DNA of 64,000 bases. Source: VBDM01 sp035499735. Lineage in GTDB: Bacteria > Pseudomonadota > Gammaproteobacteria > Burkholderiales > SG8-39. Made by a program: the position numbers and the translations under genes. The stretch lies in NCBI GenBank assembly GCA_035499735.1, contig DATJYC010000070.1, forward strand, positions 1 to 64,000. The letters are read 5' to 3'. The notes beneath the pieces are model-generated. The model was given only the letters and a program-made list of their open reading frames with translations. It was not told the DNA's origin and did not search any database. Of this stretch, positions 1-9,375 are shown piece by piece; position 1 is the first letter of the stretch, and each line of letters starts with the position of its first letter.

Positions 1-202
1 CGGCACCGTAAAGAGCAAACGGCAGGAGGGTTTCTTCACCGCGTCGCTCGAAAGCAGCCGCCTCATGCCCGGCGACAGCATCGTCGTGCCGGAGGAGCTC
101 GACCGTACCACGGTCACGCGCGCGCTGAAGGACATCTCGCAGATCTTCTACCAGTTCGGGCTGGGCGCGGCGGCGATCGCGGTGCTGCATCAGAGCTTGT
201 AG
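1..202 (+). CDS. Polysaccharide export protein, SLBB domain (C-terminal end only)
   Basis: Only the last 66 codons are inside the window; the frame opens at base 2 and ends at the TAG at 200-202. The residues MPGDSIVVPEEL followed by LKDISQIFYQFGLGAAAIAVL match the C-terminal SLBB segment of Wza-like outer-membrane polysaccharide export proteins, where this ending is highly conserved. The family forms the outer-membrane exit channel of Wzy-type capsule and exopolysaccharide systems. The chain-length regulator gene starts 28 bases later on the same strand, which fits a shared export operon. The N-terminal lipoprotein part cannot be judged. Confidence 0.8.
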   Translation, partial: GTVKSKRQEGFFTASLESSRLMPGDSIVVPEELDRTTVTRALKDISQIFYQFGLGAAAIAVLHQSL

Positions 203-230
203 AGCAAGAAAGACTATCGCGAAGACCGAA

Positions 231-1448
231 GTGCAGGACACGCCTGATCAAGCCGGCAGCGACCAGGGCGAAGCGTCGAGCACGCAGGCCGAAGAGGTCA
301 GTCTTCTCGATCTGCTGATCGTTGTCGCCAAGCGCAAACGAGTGGTTCTGGGCATTCCGTTCGCTGCCGCGCTCGTCTCGGCGGCGATCAGCATTTTCCT
401 TCCGAACTACTACACGGGAACGACACGGATAATGCCGCCTCAGCAAAGCGCCTCCGCGACGACCGCGCTGCTGAACCAGCTCGGAGGGACTCTAGGAGGA
501 CTGGCGGGAGCTGCCAGCGGAGCTTTGGGTATCAGGAACCCAAGCGAACTGTACGTTGGCATGCTCAAAAGTCGTACGATCGCGGACAATCTCATCGCCC
601 GATTCGATCTCGGCAAGGTATACGACGAGAACTACATATCCGAAACACGCAAGCATCTCGCCAGCGAAACGACCATTTCCACGGGAAGGGACGGGATTAT
701 CACCGTGGAGGTTGACGACAAGGACCCAAAGCGTGCAGCCGATATCGCCAATGCGTACATAGAGGAGTTGAAGAAACTTACCAAGGTTCTGGCGGTTACA
801 GAGGCGTCTCAACGGCGGTTGTTCTTCGAGCAGCAGCTCCTTCAGGCCAAGGACAGTCTGACTGCGGCCGAAATTGCGGCAAGGCAGGGATTGCAGAAAG
901 GGGGAATCGCTCAGGTCGACGCACAGGGGCGAAGCATGATTGAAGTTACCGCCCGCCTTAGGGCGCAGATTTCGGCAAAAGAGGTGCAGCTGGGTGCAAT
1001 GCGCACTTTTGCGGCTGAAGGCAACCCCGAGCTGCAACGAACGCAGCAGGAGCTCGAGGCGCTGCGACGCGAACTCGCACGGATCGAAGGTTCATCCTCG
1101 GCGGGACCAGTCCGGAGCGGGGATCCGGCCCGCGCAAGCGGCCTGGACAATCTAGGCCGCTTGCGGGATGTGAAGTACTACGAATTCCTGTACGAGCTGC
1201 TCGCCAAGCAGTACGAGCTCGCCAAGATAGACGAGGCCAAGGACGCGACCATTATTCAGGTGATTGACAGCGCAGTCCAGCCTGATCGCAAGTCCAAGCC
1301 TAAACGAGCACTCATCGTAGTCTTCGTCGCGTTCTTGGCTTTCATCGGAGCTCTTGTCTGGGTTTTCATCCGAGAGGCAGCCGAAAAAAGTGGCCCCGAG
1401 CAGGCCGCGCGACTAAGGGCTCTCGTCAGCTATCTTCGGTGGAAGTAG
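231..1448 (+). CDS. Wzz/PCP-type polysaccharide chain-length regulator
   Basis: The 405-residue protein has the layout of polysaccharide co-polymerases: a cytoplasmic N-terminus, a transmembrane helix near residues 38-58, a large periplasmic region with helices likely to form a coiled coil (about 170-300), and a second transmembrane helix near 360-382. A proline- and lysine-rich stretch (VQPDRKSKPKRA) precedes the second helix, as is typical of the family. No Walker motif follows, so it is not a BY-kinase fusion. It should sit in the inner membrane and set polymer length together with the Wzy-like polymerase downstream. The start is GTG; no better internal start is evident. Confidence 0.85.
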   Translation: MQDTPDQAGSDQGEASSTQAEEVSLLDLLIVVAKRKRVVLGIPFAAALVSAAISIFLPNYYTGTTRIMPPQQSASATTALLNQLGGTLGGLAGAASGALGIRNPSELYVGMLKSRTIADNLIARFDLGKVYDENYISETRKHLASETTISTGRDGIITVEVDDKDPKRAADIANAYIEELKKLTKVLAVTEASQRRLFFEQQLLQAKDSLTAAEIAARQGLQKGGIAQVDAQGRSMIEVTARLRAQISAKEVQLGAMRTFAAEGNPELQRTQQELEALRRELARIEGSSSAGPVRSGDPARASGLDNLGRLRDVKYYEFLYELLAKQYELAKIDEAKDATIIQVIDSAVQPDRKSKPKRALIVVFVAFLAFIGALVWVFIREAAEKSGPEQAARLRALVSYLRWK

Positions 1449-1481
1449 CCCCCCGCCCTTAGCTGCGGTTTTCCAGCGCAC

Positions 1482-3431
1482 ATGTGCGGCGTCGTCGGCT
1501 TTATCACCCCCAAAAGTCTGGTCGCACCGTCACTGATCACGGACATGGCGTCCGCCTTGTCTCATCGCGGGCCGGACGACTCGGGATACTGGCTGGACGA
1601 GTCTATGGGCGTGGCACTCGGTCACCGACGCCTGTCGATTGTCGATTTATCTCCCGCTGGACATCAGCCCATGCAGTCAAGAAGCGGCCGCTACGTGCTG
1701 GCTTTCAATGGAGAGGTGTACAACTTCCGGGAGATCCGGAAGGAACTCGAATCGGCGTCCAGCGAAAACGCGATCTCGTGGCGCGGCCATTCCGACACCG
1801 AAGTGATGCTGGAGGCGATTAATATCTGGGGATTCCAAGCTGCGCTGAAGAAGTTCGCTGGCATGTTCGCCATCGCGCTATGGGACCGAGAGGAGCGTAC
1901 GCTGTACCTCGCTCGCGATCGCCTGGGCGAGAAGCCCCTGTACTACGGGGAGATCGACGGATCATTCGTTTTCGGCTCTGAGCTGAAAGCGCTGCGCCTG
2001 TTCCCGGGATCGGGTCTGGAGATCGACCGCCGCGCGCTCGCCCTGTTCATGCAGTTTCAGTATATCCCGTCCCCCCATTCGATCTATCGCGGTATTCACA
2101 AGCTCGAACCCGGTGCGTTCCTGTCTGTGCGCGCGACGGAGGCCGGCGCATTTGCCCTCAGCTCGCCGCGCCGTTACTGGGCTATCGACATGACAGGGCG
2201 GGGTGGTGAACGAATTCATATCGACGAGGGGTCGCTCGTCGAGGAGCTACATGCTCTCCTTCAGGATTCGGTCAAGCGGCAGATGGTCTCGGACGTCCCC
2301 TTGGGCGCGTTCCTTTCAGGAGGCATCGATTCGAGCACAATCGTCGCGCTCATGCAGGCGCAGTCGTCGCGTCCTGTCCGCACGTTCACGATAGGTTTTC
2401 GCGAGGAGAGCTTCAATGAGGCTCAGCACGCGAAAGCTGTGGCCCAGCATCTGGGTACGGAGCATACCGAGTTCTACGTTACTCCCGAAGAAGCGGCGGC
2501 GGTGATACCCAGGCTGCCTGAGATCTACGACGAGCCGTTCGCCGACTCCTCCCAGATCCCTACCTATCTGGTCTCCCGTCTGACTCGCCAGTACGTCACG
2601 GTTTCGCTATCTGGCGACGGCGGAGACGAGTTGTTCGCCGGATATCCACGCTACGTCTTCAGCGAAATCCTCTGGAACCGCATACGATGGCTTCCGCGCT
2701 GGGTGCGCCGGGGTGCTTCTAAGGTACTTCAAGGGCCGTCCGCAAAATCCTGGGATAGGTTGCTTGGCCGCGCGATACCGTCACGCCTGCGCTCTTCGGT
2801 AAGCGGTCACCGGATACACCGCCTCGCCGAAGTGCTCAGGTGCGCCAATTTCAACGACATGTACGTCCGCCTGGTTTCGTTGGGCGCCTACGCCGACTCG
2901 ATCGTTTTGGACGTTGCGCGCGAATCGCGTGCCAACGCCGTCAAGAACGTGGAAGAGGACTCCTATTTGAACCGGATGCGCCGGTTCGACATCGAGCAGT
3001 ACTTGCCGGACGATCTCCTCGTCAAGGTCGACCGAGCATCGATGAGCGTGGCATTGGAGTCGCGCGCTCCGATGCTGGATCACAGGCTGGTCGAATTTGC
3101 CTGGAAGCTGCCTAGACACGTTCTGGTCCGCGACGGGGTTGGCAAGTGGATCCTCAGACAGGTCCTGGATCGGTACGTGCCCCGGAAAGTCGTCGAGCGT
3201 CCTAAGGCGGGCTTCGGGATTCCGATCGGACAGTGGCTGCGAAGCAATCTCCGCGAGTGGGCTGAGCATCTGCTCGCGGAAGAAACGATTCGCCGACACG
3301 GGGTTCTAGATCCCGGACCCGTTCGCCGAACGTGGAGCGAGCACCTGTCGGGAACGCATGATCGACAGGTCTACTTGTGGAGCGTCCTGATGCTCCAGGC
3401 ATGGTTAGAGACTCGGACCACTCCGAATTGA
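1482..3431 (+). CDS. asnB: Asparagine synthetase (glutamine-hydrolysing)-type amidotransferase
   Basis: This is a 649-residue class II glutamine amidotransferase. Cys2 directly after the initiator Met is the glutaminase nucleophile, which fixes the start. RLSIVDLS and NGEVYN of the glutaminase domain are present. The synthetase half carries the PP-loop SGGIDSS at residues 279-285 and SLSGDGGDELFAGY near 375. The family transfers ammonia from glutamine to an adenylylated carboxylate, in the classical case aspartate. AsnB copies inside exopolysaccharide clusters are common and may instead amidate uronic acids of the polymer; that is inference from position. The next gene is convergent, 28 bases away. 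Confidence 0.88.
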   Translation: MCGVVGFITPKSLVAPSLITDMASALSHRGPDDSGYWLDESMGVALGHRRLSIVDLSPAGHQPMQSRSGRYVLAFNGEVYNFREIRKELESASSENAISWRGHSDTEVMLEAINIWGFQAALKKFAGMFAIALWDREERTLYLARDRLGEKPLYYGEIDGSFVFGSELKALRLFPGSGLEIDRRALALFMQFQYIPSPHSIYRGIHKLEPGAFLSVRATEAGAFALSSPRRYWAIDMTGRGGERIHIDEGSLVEELHALLQDSVKRQMVSDVPLGAFLSGGIDSSTIVALMQAQSSRPVRTFTIGFREESFNEAQHAKAVAQHLGTEHTEFYVTPEEAAAVIPRLPEIYDEPFADSSQIPTYLVSRLTRQYVTVSLSGDGGDELFAGYPRYVFSEILWNRIRWLPRWVRRGASKVLQGPSAKSWDRLLGRAIPSRLRSSVSGHRIHRLAEVLRCANFNDMYVRLVSLGAYADSIVLDVARESRANAVKNVEEDSYLNRMRRFDIEQYLPDDLLVKVDRASMSVALESRAPMLDHRLVEFAWKLPRHVLVRDGVGKWILRQVLDRYVPRKVVERPKAGFGIPIGQWLRSNLREWAEHLLAEETIRRHGVLDPGPVRRTWSEHLSGTHDRQVYLWSVLMLQAWLETRTTPN

Positions 3432-3459
3432 CTCAATTCTCTGCAGATTTGTAGATACA

Positions 3460-4809
3460 TCAGCTCGTCTTCGGCGCGCCGTTGGAGGCCGATCGCTGGA
3501 TGCTCTGGATACCCGAAACGGACACGACTACTTCACAGACCAGGAGCGAAGACCACCCAAAGATATACGCCAGAGCGAGACCCGCTGCGCCTCTCGCCCC
3601 CTCTAGCCATGCAATCGTGCAAAGTACAATACCCATCATTAGCTGAGCTCCAACGACGGCCCACACCCTGTCACAAGCGAAGAGAAAGTTCTTGAAGATT
3701 CCGCTGAGGGCGGAGAATATCGAGGAAATCGCGAGAATCGAAAGCACTCCGGACGCCGCCCTGTAGCTGGGGCCGTACACTGAAACGATGACTTCGGAAA
3801 GGAGTATGACGAGAACCGCGATTACGGTCGCGAATGCAGCCACGAGTGCGGTTCCTCGTGTGAGGATGAGCACGATTCGGGCGTGGTCGCGCTTGCCCAT
3901 GAGGTTCGCCAAGATCGGTTGCGTAGCGGCCGCCAGCTGACCAGGGAGGAACAGGATCAATTGCGCCCAACTGTTCGCCACGGCGAAGTAGCCCAGCTCC
4001 GCGTACCCGCCGGCGGTCCGAGCCAAAATTGCGCTCGCGAGCCAGTCGAACGGCTGGGCCGCTATGCCGACGAGGATAGCCGGCAAGGCGAACCGTCGCG
4101 CCGACTCGGCCTCTAGCGGCTCAGCATCCGCATGCACGGCGATGCCCCTCGCTTCGCAGGCTTTCCGGAGGTACCACCTCCTGAGGGGGAAAACGAGAAC
4201 TGCGGCAAGCGAAGATGCGGCGACCGCGCCGTTTACGCCAGCGATCGACGCCCCCGAGGGTATGAGCAGGAGATTTAGAATGCCGTCCAGTGCGACGAGT
4301 TGTGCGACGATGCGGAATCGTTCCAGTCCGATGAGCACACATAGCTGTATCAGGTTCAGCGTACTGAAAAGCAGCATGGCCGAGCCGAGCATGAGCGCCC
4401 CGGCGAGGTGCGGTGCTTTCAGCGCGTAAACGGCGAGAGGAATTGCCCCGACGATGCAGACGAGCGTAGCCCCTATGCCGGTGACCATCCCGATCTTCAT
4501 GAAGAGGCCGATGTATCGTCCGGTACGCGCGGGATCGATATCCCGCCACTCCGCGACAAACTTAGTGGCCGCCATTCCCAGTCCCGTCCCCGCCAGGAAG
4601 GCGAACACTAACAAGGTCGTGCGAATCATCCCGAGCTCGCCGAAGCCCTCACGGTCCAGGATGCGGGCGCAGAGGATGGACGCGATCATTCCCGCGGCTT
4701 GGGATATCAGCGAACCGGCGAACGATCCGATCGTTCCGCGCGCAAACCTTTGGCGCACGGAATCACCGGAAAAGACGCTCGATATGTCGAACAGCCGCGA
4801 ACGGGTCAT
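3460..4809 (-). CDS. Wzx-like oligosaccharide flippase
   Basis: This 449-residue, very hydrophobic protein has about twelve predicted membrane helices and the N-terminal pattern of polysaccharide flippases (a GSFAGSLISQAAGM helix, then ILCARILDREGFGELGMIRTT). Members move lipid-linked repeat units across the inner membrane in the Wzx/Wzy pathway. It is the only gene of the first cluster on the minus strand. It is convergent with asnB and divergent from a glycosyltransferase gene with only 41 bases between the two start codons, so the two promoters must overlap neighbouring sequence. A late insertion or local inversion would explain this orientation. Confidence 0.8.
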   Translation of the reverse strand: MTRSRLFDISSVFSGDSVRQRFARGTIGSFAGSLISQAAGMIASILCARILDREGFGELGMIRTTLLVFAFLAGTGLGMAATKFVAEWRDIDPARTGRYIGLFMKIGMVTGIGATLVCIVGAIPLAVYALKAPHLAGALMLGSAMLLFSTLNLIQLCVLIGLERFRIVAQLVALDGILNLLLIPSGASIAGVNGAVAASSLAAVLVFPLRRWYLRKACEARGIAVHADAEPLEAESARRFALPAILVGIAAQPFDWLASAILARTAGGYAELGYFAVANSWAQLILFLPGQLAAATQPILANLMGKRDHARIVLILTRGTALVAAFATVIAVLVILLSEVIVSVYGPSYRAASGVLSILAISSIFSALSGIFKNFLFACDRVWAVVGAQLMMGIVLCTIAWLEGARGAAGLALAYIFGWSSLLVCEVVVSVSGIQSIQRSASNGAPKTS

Positions 4810-4850
4810 GAATCTGTCCGCGAGGTTAGGATGAACTGGAGCGAACGGCG

Positions 4851-5951
4851 TTGAAGATCCTGTACTCCTTCAATAAGACCGGGTACGAGGCGGAATTCTG
4901 GACCAAGGAGATACGAGCAGCCTCGACGTCCCAGATAACATTCATACCATTCAACCACGATCCATACGTTGACATATGGAGTTATATCCGGGCGCAACTT
5001 CTGGACAATCTATACTTCGACCGGCATCCAGGGCTGATGCGTCTATATCGAGATGTAGAAGCACGCGTTCGGGACGATCGGGTCGATGCAATTATTGTCG
5101 ACAACTGCCCTCCGTACCATCCAGATTGGCTTCTAAAGCTGCCGTGCTACAAGGTACTCCGAATTGCCGACGGCCCGATGTCCGCCTACGACCGCGATTT
5201 TGCCTACATGCACGCGTACGACCACGTGCTCTATCACAGTCCGGCTTATAGCAGAGACATGAATATAGAGCACAAACTGCGATACGTGGGCGCGAAGCGT
5301 GCTGATTTCTTACCACTGGGTTTCTTTGACGCGGCCTATGACGGCAAAGCAAGCGAGCAAGCCCTCTTCGATCGTGAACGCGACATTGACGTTATCTTTA
5401 TAGGTGCTCAGCACGTGGGAAAAATGGCTTTCCTTGCCAAAGTCAAGAAGGCTCTCGGCAGACGCTGTCGCCTATACGGGTTGACGAATATTAAGCGTAA
5501 TCTGTACTTCAACGTAAGGTACGGCTTCCCTGGGTGGGTAAGAACGCTACCCTTCCAGCAATACGTTCCTATGTATCAACGGACGAAGATAGGCTTTAAC
5601 GTCCACAACCGCGGAAAATATACCGTGGGCAGCTACCGCCTCTTCGAATTGCCCGCAAATGGGGTCATGCAAATATCGGATGGGGAAGAGTATCTGGATA
5701 CGTATTACGCAGTGGGTAAAGAGGTGGTTTCCTATCGCGACGCGGGCGAGCTCATAGACAAGATCCGCTACTACTTGAGCCACGACAAGGAAAGACTCGA
5801 TATCGCTCGCGAGGGCTATCGACGCGTTCTGAGGGACTACCGTGTATCACGTTTGCTGCAGGTTGCGGGACGAATGATCGAGCTTGGAATGCGGAGTCGA
5901 AAACACCCTATTGATCCACAGAGCCAAACATCGATGTTCTCATCCGGGTAG
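4851..5951 (+). CDS. Glycosyltransferase, CgeB-like GT-B protein
   Basis: This 366-residue protein starts with TTG; the first residues MKILYSFNKTGYE fit a Rossmann beta strand. The C-terminal half has the arrangement of CgeB-type glycosyltransferases: a block near residues 245-285 (GFNVHNRGKYTVGSYRLFELPANGVMQ cut here in description) with the R-x-FE-x-PA type signature, then a C-terminal region found in proteins that end with a transferase group 1-2 domain. The substrate is unknown. It probably adds one sugar to the lipid-linked repeat unit. Base composition is clearly lower in G+C than the housekeeping part (31 of 60 bases in the row starting 5401). Confidence 0.65.
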   Translation: MKILYSFNKTGYEAEFWTKEIRAASTSQITFIPFNHDPYVDIWSYIRAQLLDNLYFDRHPGLMRLYRDVEARVRDDRVDAIIVDNCPPYHPDWLLKLPCYKVLRIADGPMSAYDRDFAYMHAYDHVLYHSPAYSRDMNIEHKLRYVGAKRADFLPLGFFDAAYDGKASEQALFDRERDIDVIFIGAQHVGKMAFLAKVKKALGRRCRLYGLTNIKRNLYFNVRYGFPGWVRTLPFQQYVPMYQRTKIGFNVHNRGKYTVGSYRLFELPANGVMQISDGEEYLDTYYAVGKEVVSYRDAGELIDKIRYYLSHDKERLDIAREGYRRVLRDYRVSRLLQVAGRMIELGMRSRKHPIDPQSQTSMFSSG

Positions 5952-5959
5952 ACGCCGAC

Positions 5960-7399
5960 GTGCGAGGATTTAGCGTCCTTGGCGGAAGCGGTATTCTTCT
6001 TCTAGCGGCTGTTGCAGTTTATTACTTGGAGCCGGAGCAACGCGTCGTTGTCATTCCCATCTGTGTTTTGCTGACAATAGCAGTGGCGTTGATGGCCCTG
6101 CTTTGGAAGCGTGACGGCTCGCCCCCTTATTTTGATCTGGGTCTCTTCTGCGTTGTCGTAACCGGTGTATACTTAACCTACCCACTCGTCGCCTTCCTCT
6201 TCTCCGGGCTTGTGTGGACGGAGCTGAGTGATAACAGATTGGCAGTCTATAGCCCTACGCCCTCTGAGTTTGCGATCATCGGATGGTGGGGCGTCGTTTA
6301 TTTGGCTTCGCTCGCCACCACGTACGCGGTCGTTCGACGGTGCCCCGCCGCGAACCTGCGTTCGAAGTTCCTGCCGCCGAAGAAAGGCACGATCATAGCT
6401 ATGGCAGTTCTATTCATTCTTGCATTTCTTTTCGCTCAGACCATGCAAGTTATGTTCGGCGTCGATGCTAATCCAACTTACGGCCCGGAGGGCGCTCCCG
6501 TCTCGAACGCGCCGCTTTTCGTGCAACAGATTCTCGGAAAGATTTATGGTGCAAGTGTGATTTTGCAGTTCGGGCTGATCCTACTTCTTGTGCGCCGGTC
6601 CGGCCTCTTAATCTGTCGCTGGACGCTGTGGATTTGGGCTGCCCTACAAGTGGCTAGCGTCCTTCTGATTTTTGGCGCGAGGTCGCAGGCGGTTTTCTTC
6701 CTGGTGGCATGGTTGTTGGCGCAACAGCGCTTGCGTATGCCGCTTCGTCCACTGATCTTCCTGATCATCTCCCTATCGATTCTAGGCGGCGCATTGGTCT
6801 ACGGCCTTGTAAGGGGCTTGGGGAGCCAGGCCGACACCGTTCAGGCCGTTTTCTCGGCGACCGGTGAATTCCAGAGTGTTTATGGTACGGCATACAATTT
6901 GATCTACCTACGCGATACGGGAGGACTACCCCAGATCCCATGGCACATGTACATAGCGGATTTGCTCCGACTATTCCCGCAGCAGCTTCTGCCCTTCAAC
7001 AAGGTGGACCCGAGCGAATGGTATCTGGACCTAATTGGACAGAGAGGCACCGGAGTAGGGTTCACGTTTGGGGTGCTGTCGGAAGCGGCTGTCGGCTTCG
7101 GGCCGGTCGAATTGGCGCTGAGAGGCGTGGCACTAGGCTACATTTTCGGCAAAATACATAACTGGTATTCGAGGAACGCATCCGCATTTTGGCCGACCTT
7201 GTTCTATCTATGGTTTTGTGTCCGAAGCTACTACACATACAGGGTGTCCACGTTCTACCTCGTGGGGGAATTCGTCCTTACATATATTCCCGTGTATCTG
7301 CTAGTGAGAACCATGGGACAAGTCTTCGACGAGATAGGCTTGCGAAAGGAGGTCCGTGACCCTCGCAAGGGATCTCGCACTTGGCGACTGCAGGCATAG
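5960..7399 (+). CDS. Wzy-like O-antigen/exopolysaccharide repeat-unit polymerase
   Basis: This 479-residue integral membrane protein starts with GTG 8 bases after the preceding glycosyltransferase. It has roughly a dozen hydrophobic helices and an internal hydrophilic stretch around residues 285-345, which fits the large periplasmic loop of Wzy polymerases. Sequence conservation is low in this family, so the call rests on topology, length and position between Wzz and Wzx genes. Block polymerisation of repeat units in the periplasm is the expected role. It has the same lower G+C character as the gene before it. Confidence 0.65.
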   Translation: MRGFSVLGGSGILLLAAVAVYYLEPEQRVVVIPICVLLTIAVALMALLWKRDGSPPYFDLGLFCVVVTGVYLTYPLVAFLFSGLVWTELSDNRLAVYSPTPSEFAIIGWWGVVYLASLATTYAVVRRCPAANLRSKFLPPKKGTIIAMAVLFILAFLFAQTMQVMFGVDANPTYGPEGAPVSNAPLFVQQILGKIYGASVILQFGLILLLVRRSGLLICRWTLWIWAALQVASVLLIFGARSQAVFFLVAWLLAQQRLRMPLRPLIFLIISLSILGGALVYGLVRGLGSQADTVQAVFSATGEFQSVYGTAYNLIYLRDTGGLPQIPWHMYIADLLRLFPQQLLPFNKVDPSEWYLDLIGQRGTGVGFTFGVLSEAAVGFGPVELALRGVALGYIFGKIHNWYSRNASAFWPTLFYLWFCVRSYYTYRVSTFYLVGEFVLTYIPVYLLVRTMGQVFDEIGLRKEVRDPRKGSRTWRLQA

Positions 7400-7481
7400 A
7401 ATTTTGGATGCGTCGCCGGGAGCGCGCGCCCGAGATGTCTATCGGTGCAACATCAGAAAGAAGCTATTTACACCTTGAAGC

Positions 7482-8255
7482 GTGATTTTCGTCCAGATGG
7501 AAACTGACGGGAGGAAGACGACGGTTGAACACTGGGACTCCGCGTGGACGCCCCCCGTTTCTTTGCGCCTCCCGTCAGGCCTAGACGCTGCAGTAGGGGA
7601 TCTCCAGCGGCTCCTAAGAAGGCATGTGCGCGCGAATCAAAAATATCTGGAAATCGGTTGTGCTCCAGGGAAGCTACTTTGCTGGGTAGCTGGCGTTCTA
7701 AAGGCCGAAGTCGCGGGCCTGGATTTCTCCCCAAGAGGGTTAGAGCAGGCTAGACGTCTATTCGAAGGATTGGGCCTTCGCGCCGACTTAAGATGTGAGG
7801 ATCTGTTTTCCACCACCTTTCAGTCGGGCACGTTCGACGTGGTCTGCAGTTTCGGATTCATCGAACACTTCAATGATCCACTCGACGTTGTTCGAAAACA
7901 TGTGGTACTACTCAAACCGGGTGGCTTGGCCCTCATTGCCGTGCCTAACTACGGAGGACTTTACGGAGTTCTGCAGAACTACTTCGATCCGCCTAACCTC
8001 GAGCTGCACAATCTACGAATAATGCACACAACGGCACTAAGCCAGCTTGCGCCTGTGGATCTCGTCAACGCCAGTAGAGCGTATAGGGAGGGGCGGATAT
8101 CCCCCTGGCTTGTAAGTTTTCACAAGAAGTGGCCGTCCTTCATAGCGAAGGGTGCAGCGTACGCGATTAACGCGGCTGCGCTGCTGCAACCTGTAAAGGT
8201 CAGGCCCCTTTGCTCGATGCTCGTACTTGAGATGACAAAGAAGGAAGGACAGTAG
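7482..8255 (+). CDS. Class I SAM-dependent methyltransferase
   Basis: This 257-residue protein carries motif I (YLEIGCAPGKLL, about residues 52-63), an acidic strand end (VAGLDFSPRG) and the post-motif FDVVCSFGFIEHF, all standard for Methyltransf_11/23-type enzymes. LLKPGGLALIAVPNYGG follows as the last Rossmann strands. The start could be the GTG used here or the ATG at 7497, which removes five residues; the beginning is not conserved enough to decide. In this setting it probably methylates a sugar or chain end of the polymer. The glycosyltransferase downstream begins 7 bases after its stop. Confidence 0.75.
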   Translation: MIFVQMETDGRKTTVEHWDSAWTPPVSLRLPSGLDAAVGDLQRLLRRHVRANQKYLEIGCAPGKLLCWVAGVLKAEVAGLDFSPRGLEQARRLFEGLGLRADLRCEDLFSTTFQSGTFDVVCSFGFIEHFNDPLDVVRKHVVLLKPGGLALIAVPNYGGLYGVLQNYFDPPNLELHNLRIMHTTALSQLAPVDLVNASRAYREGRISPWLVSFHKKWPSFIAKGAAYAINAAALLQPVKVRPLCSMLVLEMTKKEGQ

Positions 8256-8262
8256 TCTGAGT

Positions 8263-9375
8263 TTGCAGGACAAGAACAATCTGAAGGTTCTGCACCTAGT
8301 GCCTTCGCTTGCTGGCGGCGGTGCCGAGAAGCAATTGGCATTGTTGGCAACGCAGCTAGTAAGGTTGAAGGTTGAAATTCACCTCGGATTCGTTCATTCC
8401 GGCGCGAATGCCGGACTCGCGTTAGCCTCGAACGCTACCCTCCACACCATTCCTAGGTGGGGAAACCACAATCCAGCTATTCTTGTTTGCATCATTGCGC
8501 TGATTCGCAGAATTCGTCCACACATAGTACAAACGTGGCTTCATCAAATGGACATCTTGGGCGGTCTGGCCGCGCAGATTTGCAGGGTGCCGCAAGTGCT
8601 AAGCGAGCGATCCTCGAAGCTGGCGTATCCGGATACCTGGAAGAACCGATCTCGCGCGTGGGTGGGCCGTAGGGCGACTGCAATCGTCGCAAATTCCCAA
8701 GGGGGAATTGACTACTGGACTCCACGCATCGGGCAAGAAACCAGCCTTCATCTGATTCGCAACGGATTACCTTTGGCAGATATGGATGAAATCGCGCCAT
8801 TGCGGCCTGACGAGTCGGGTCTCGCAGACGACTCGGAGATCGTACTGTTTGCTGGACGTTTGAATCCGGAGAAGAACCTATTCGTTCTTGTGGATGCCCT
8901 TGATCTGGTACTGCAAAGGCATCCGAATGCGGCTGCCATATTGTTCGGTGAAGGCCCATTGCGTCGAGAGATCGAGAAACGGATTACACGCTCTCCATTT
9001 TCCGACCGGTACCACCTGCGGGGCTACACGCAAGACCTATGGCGTTGGATACGTCTAGCGAGAGTGGTCGTATCGATCAGTTGCTTTGAGGGAAACCCGA
9101 ACATTGTTCTCGAGGCGATGGCACTTGGATGCCCTCTTGTGGTATCGGACATACCGCAGCACAGGGAGATTCTTGACGATTCCATGGCGTCGTTCTGCAC
9201 GGAAGGCTCGCCCCTAAACACGGCTACCGCTATAAGCGAGACGCTTGCCGATAGAGGGCGTGCCGCCGCGCGCGCCGAGAACGCCCGATGCCGCGTGCAG
9301 GGCTGGTCCGTTGAAGAGAGCGCCCTGCAGTACTTGGGCTTGTACCAGACGCTTGTTTCAAACAAGTGGCAATGA
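8263..9375 (+). CDS. Glycosyltransferase family 4 (GT-B)
   Basis: This 370-residue protein starts with TTG. The N-terminal domain has the LAGGGAEKQLALLA motif of retaining GT4 enzymes. The C-terminal donor-binding domain contains LFAGRLNPEKN, a GEGPLRREIEKRI strand-helix, and the E-x7-E signature in FEGNPNIVLEAMALGCPLVVSD (split here: FEGNPNIVLE, then AMALGCPLV), near residues 276-297. It is likely a cytoplasmic enzyme adding a nucleotide-sugar-derived residue to the repeat unit. Its TGA overlaps the ATG of the next gene (ATGA), showing translational coupling. Confidence 0.85.
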   Translation: MQDKNNLKVLHLVPSLAGGGAEKQLALLATQLVRLKVEIHLGFVHSGANAGLALASNATLHTIPRWGNHNPAILVCIIALIRRIRPHIVQTWLHQMDILGGLAAQICRVPQVLSERSSKLAYPDTWKNRSRAWVGRRATAIVANSQGGIDYWTPRIGQETSLHLIRNGLPLADMDEIAPLRPDESGLADDSEIVLFAGRLNPEKNLFVLVDALDLVLQRHPNAAAILFGEGPLRREIEKRITRSPFSDRYHLRGYTQDLWRWIRLARVVVSISCFEGNPNIVLEAMALGCPLVVSDIPQHREILDDSMASFCTEGSPLNTATAISETLADRGRAAARAENARCRVQGWSVEESALQYLGLYQTLVSNKWQ

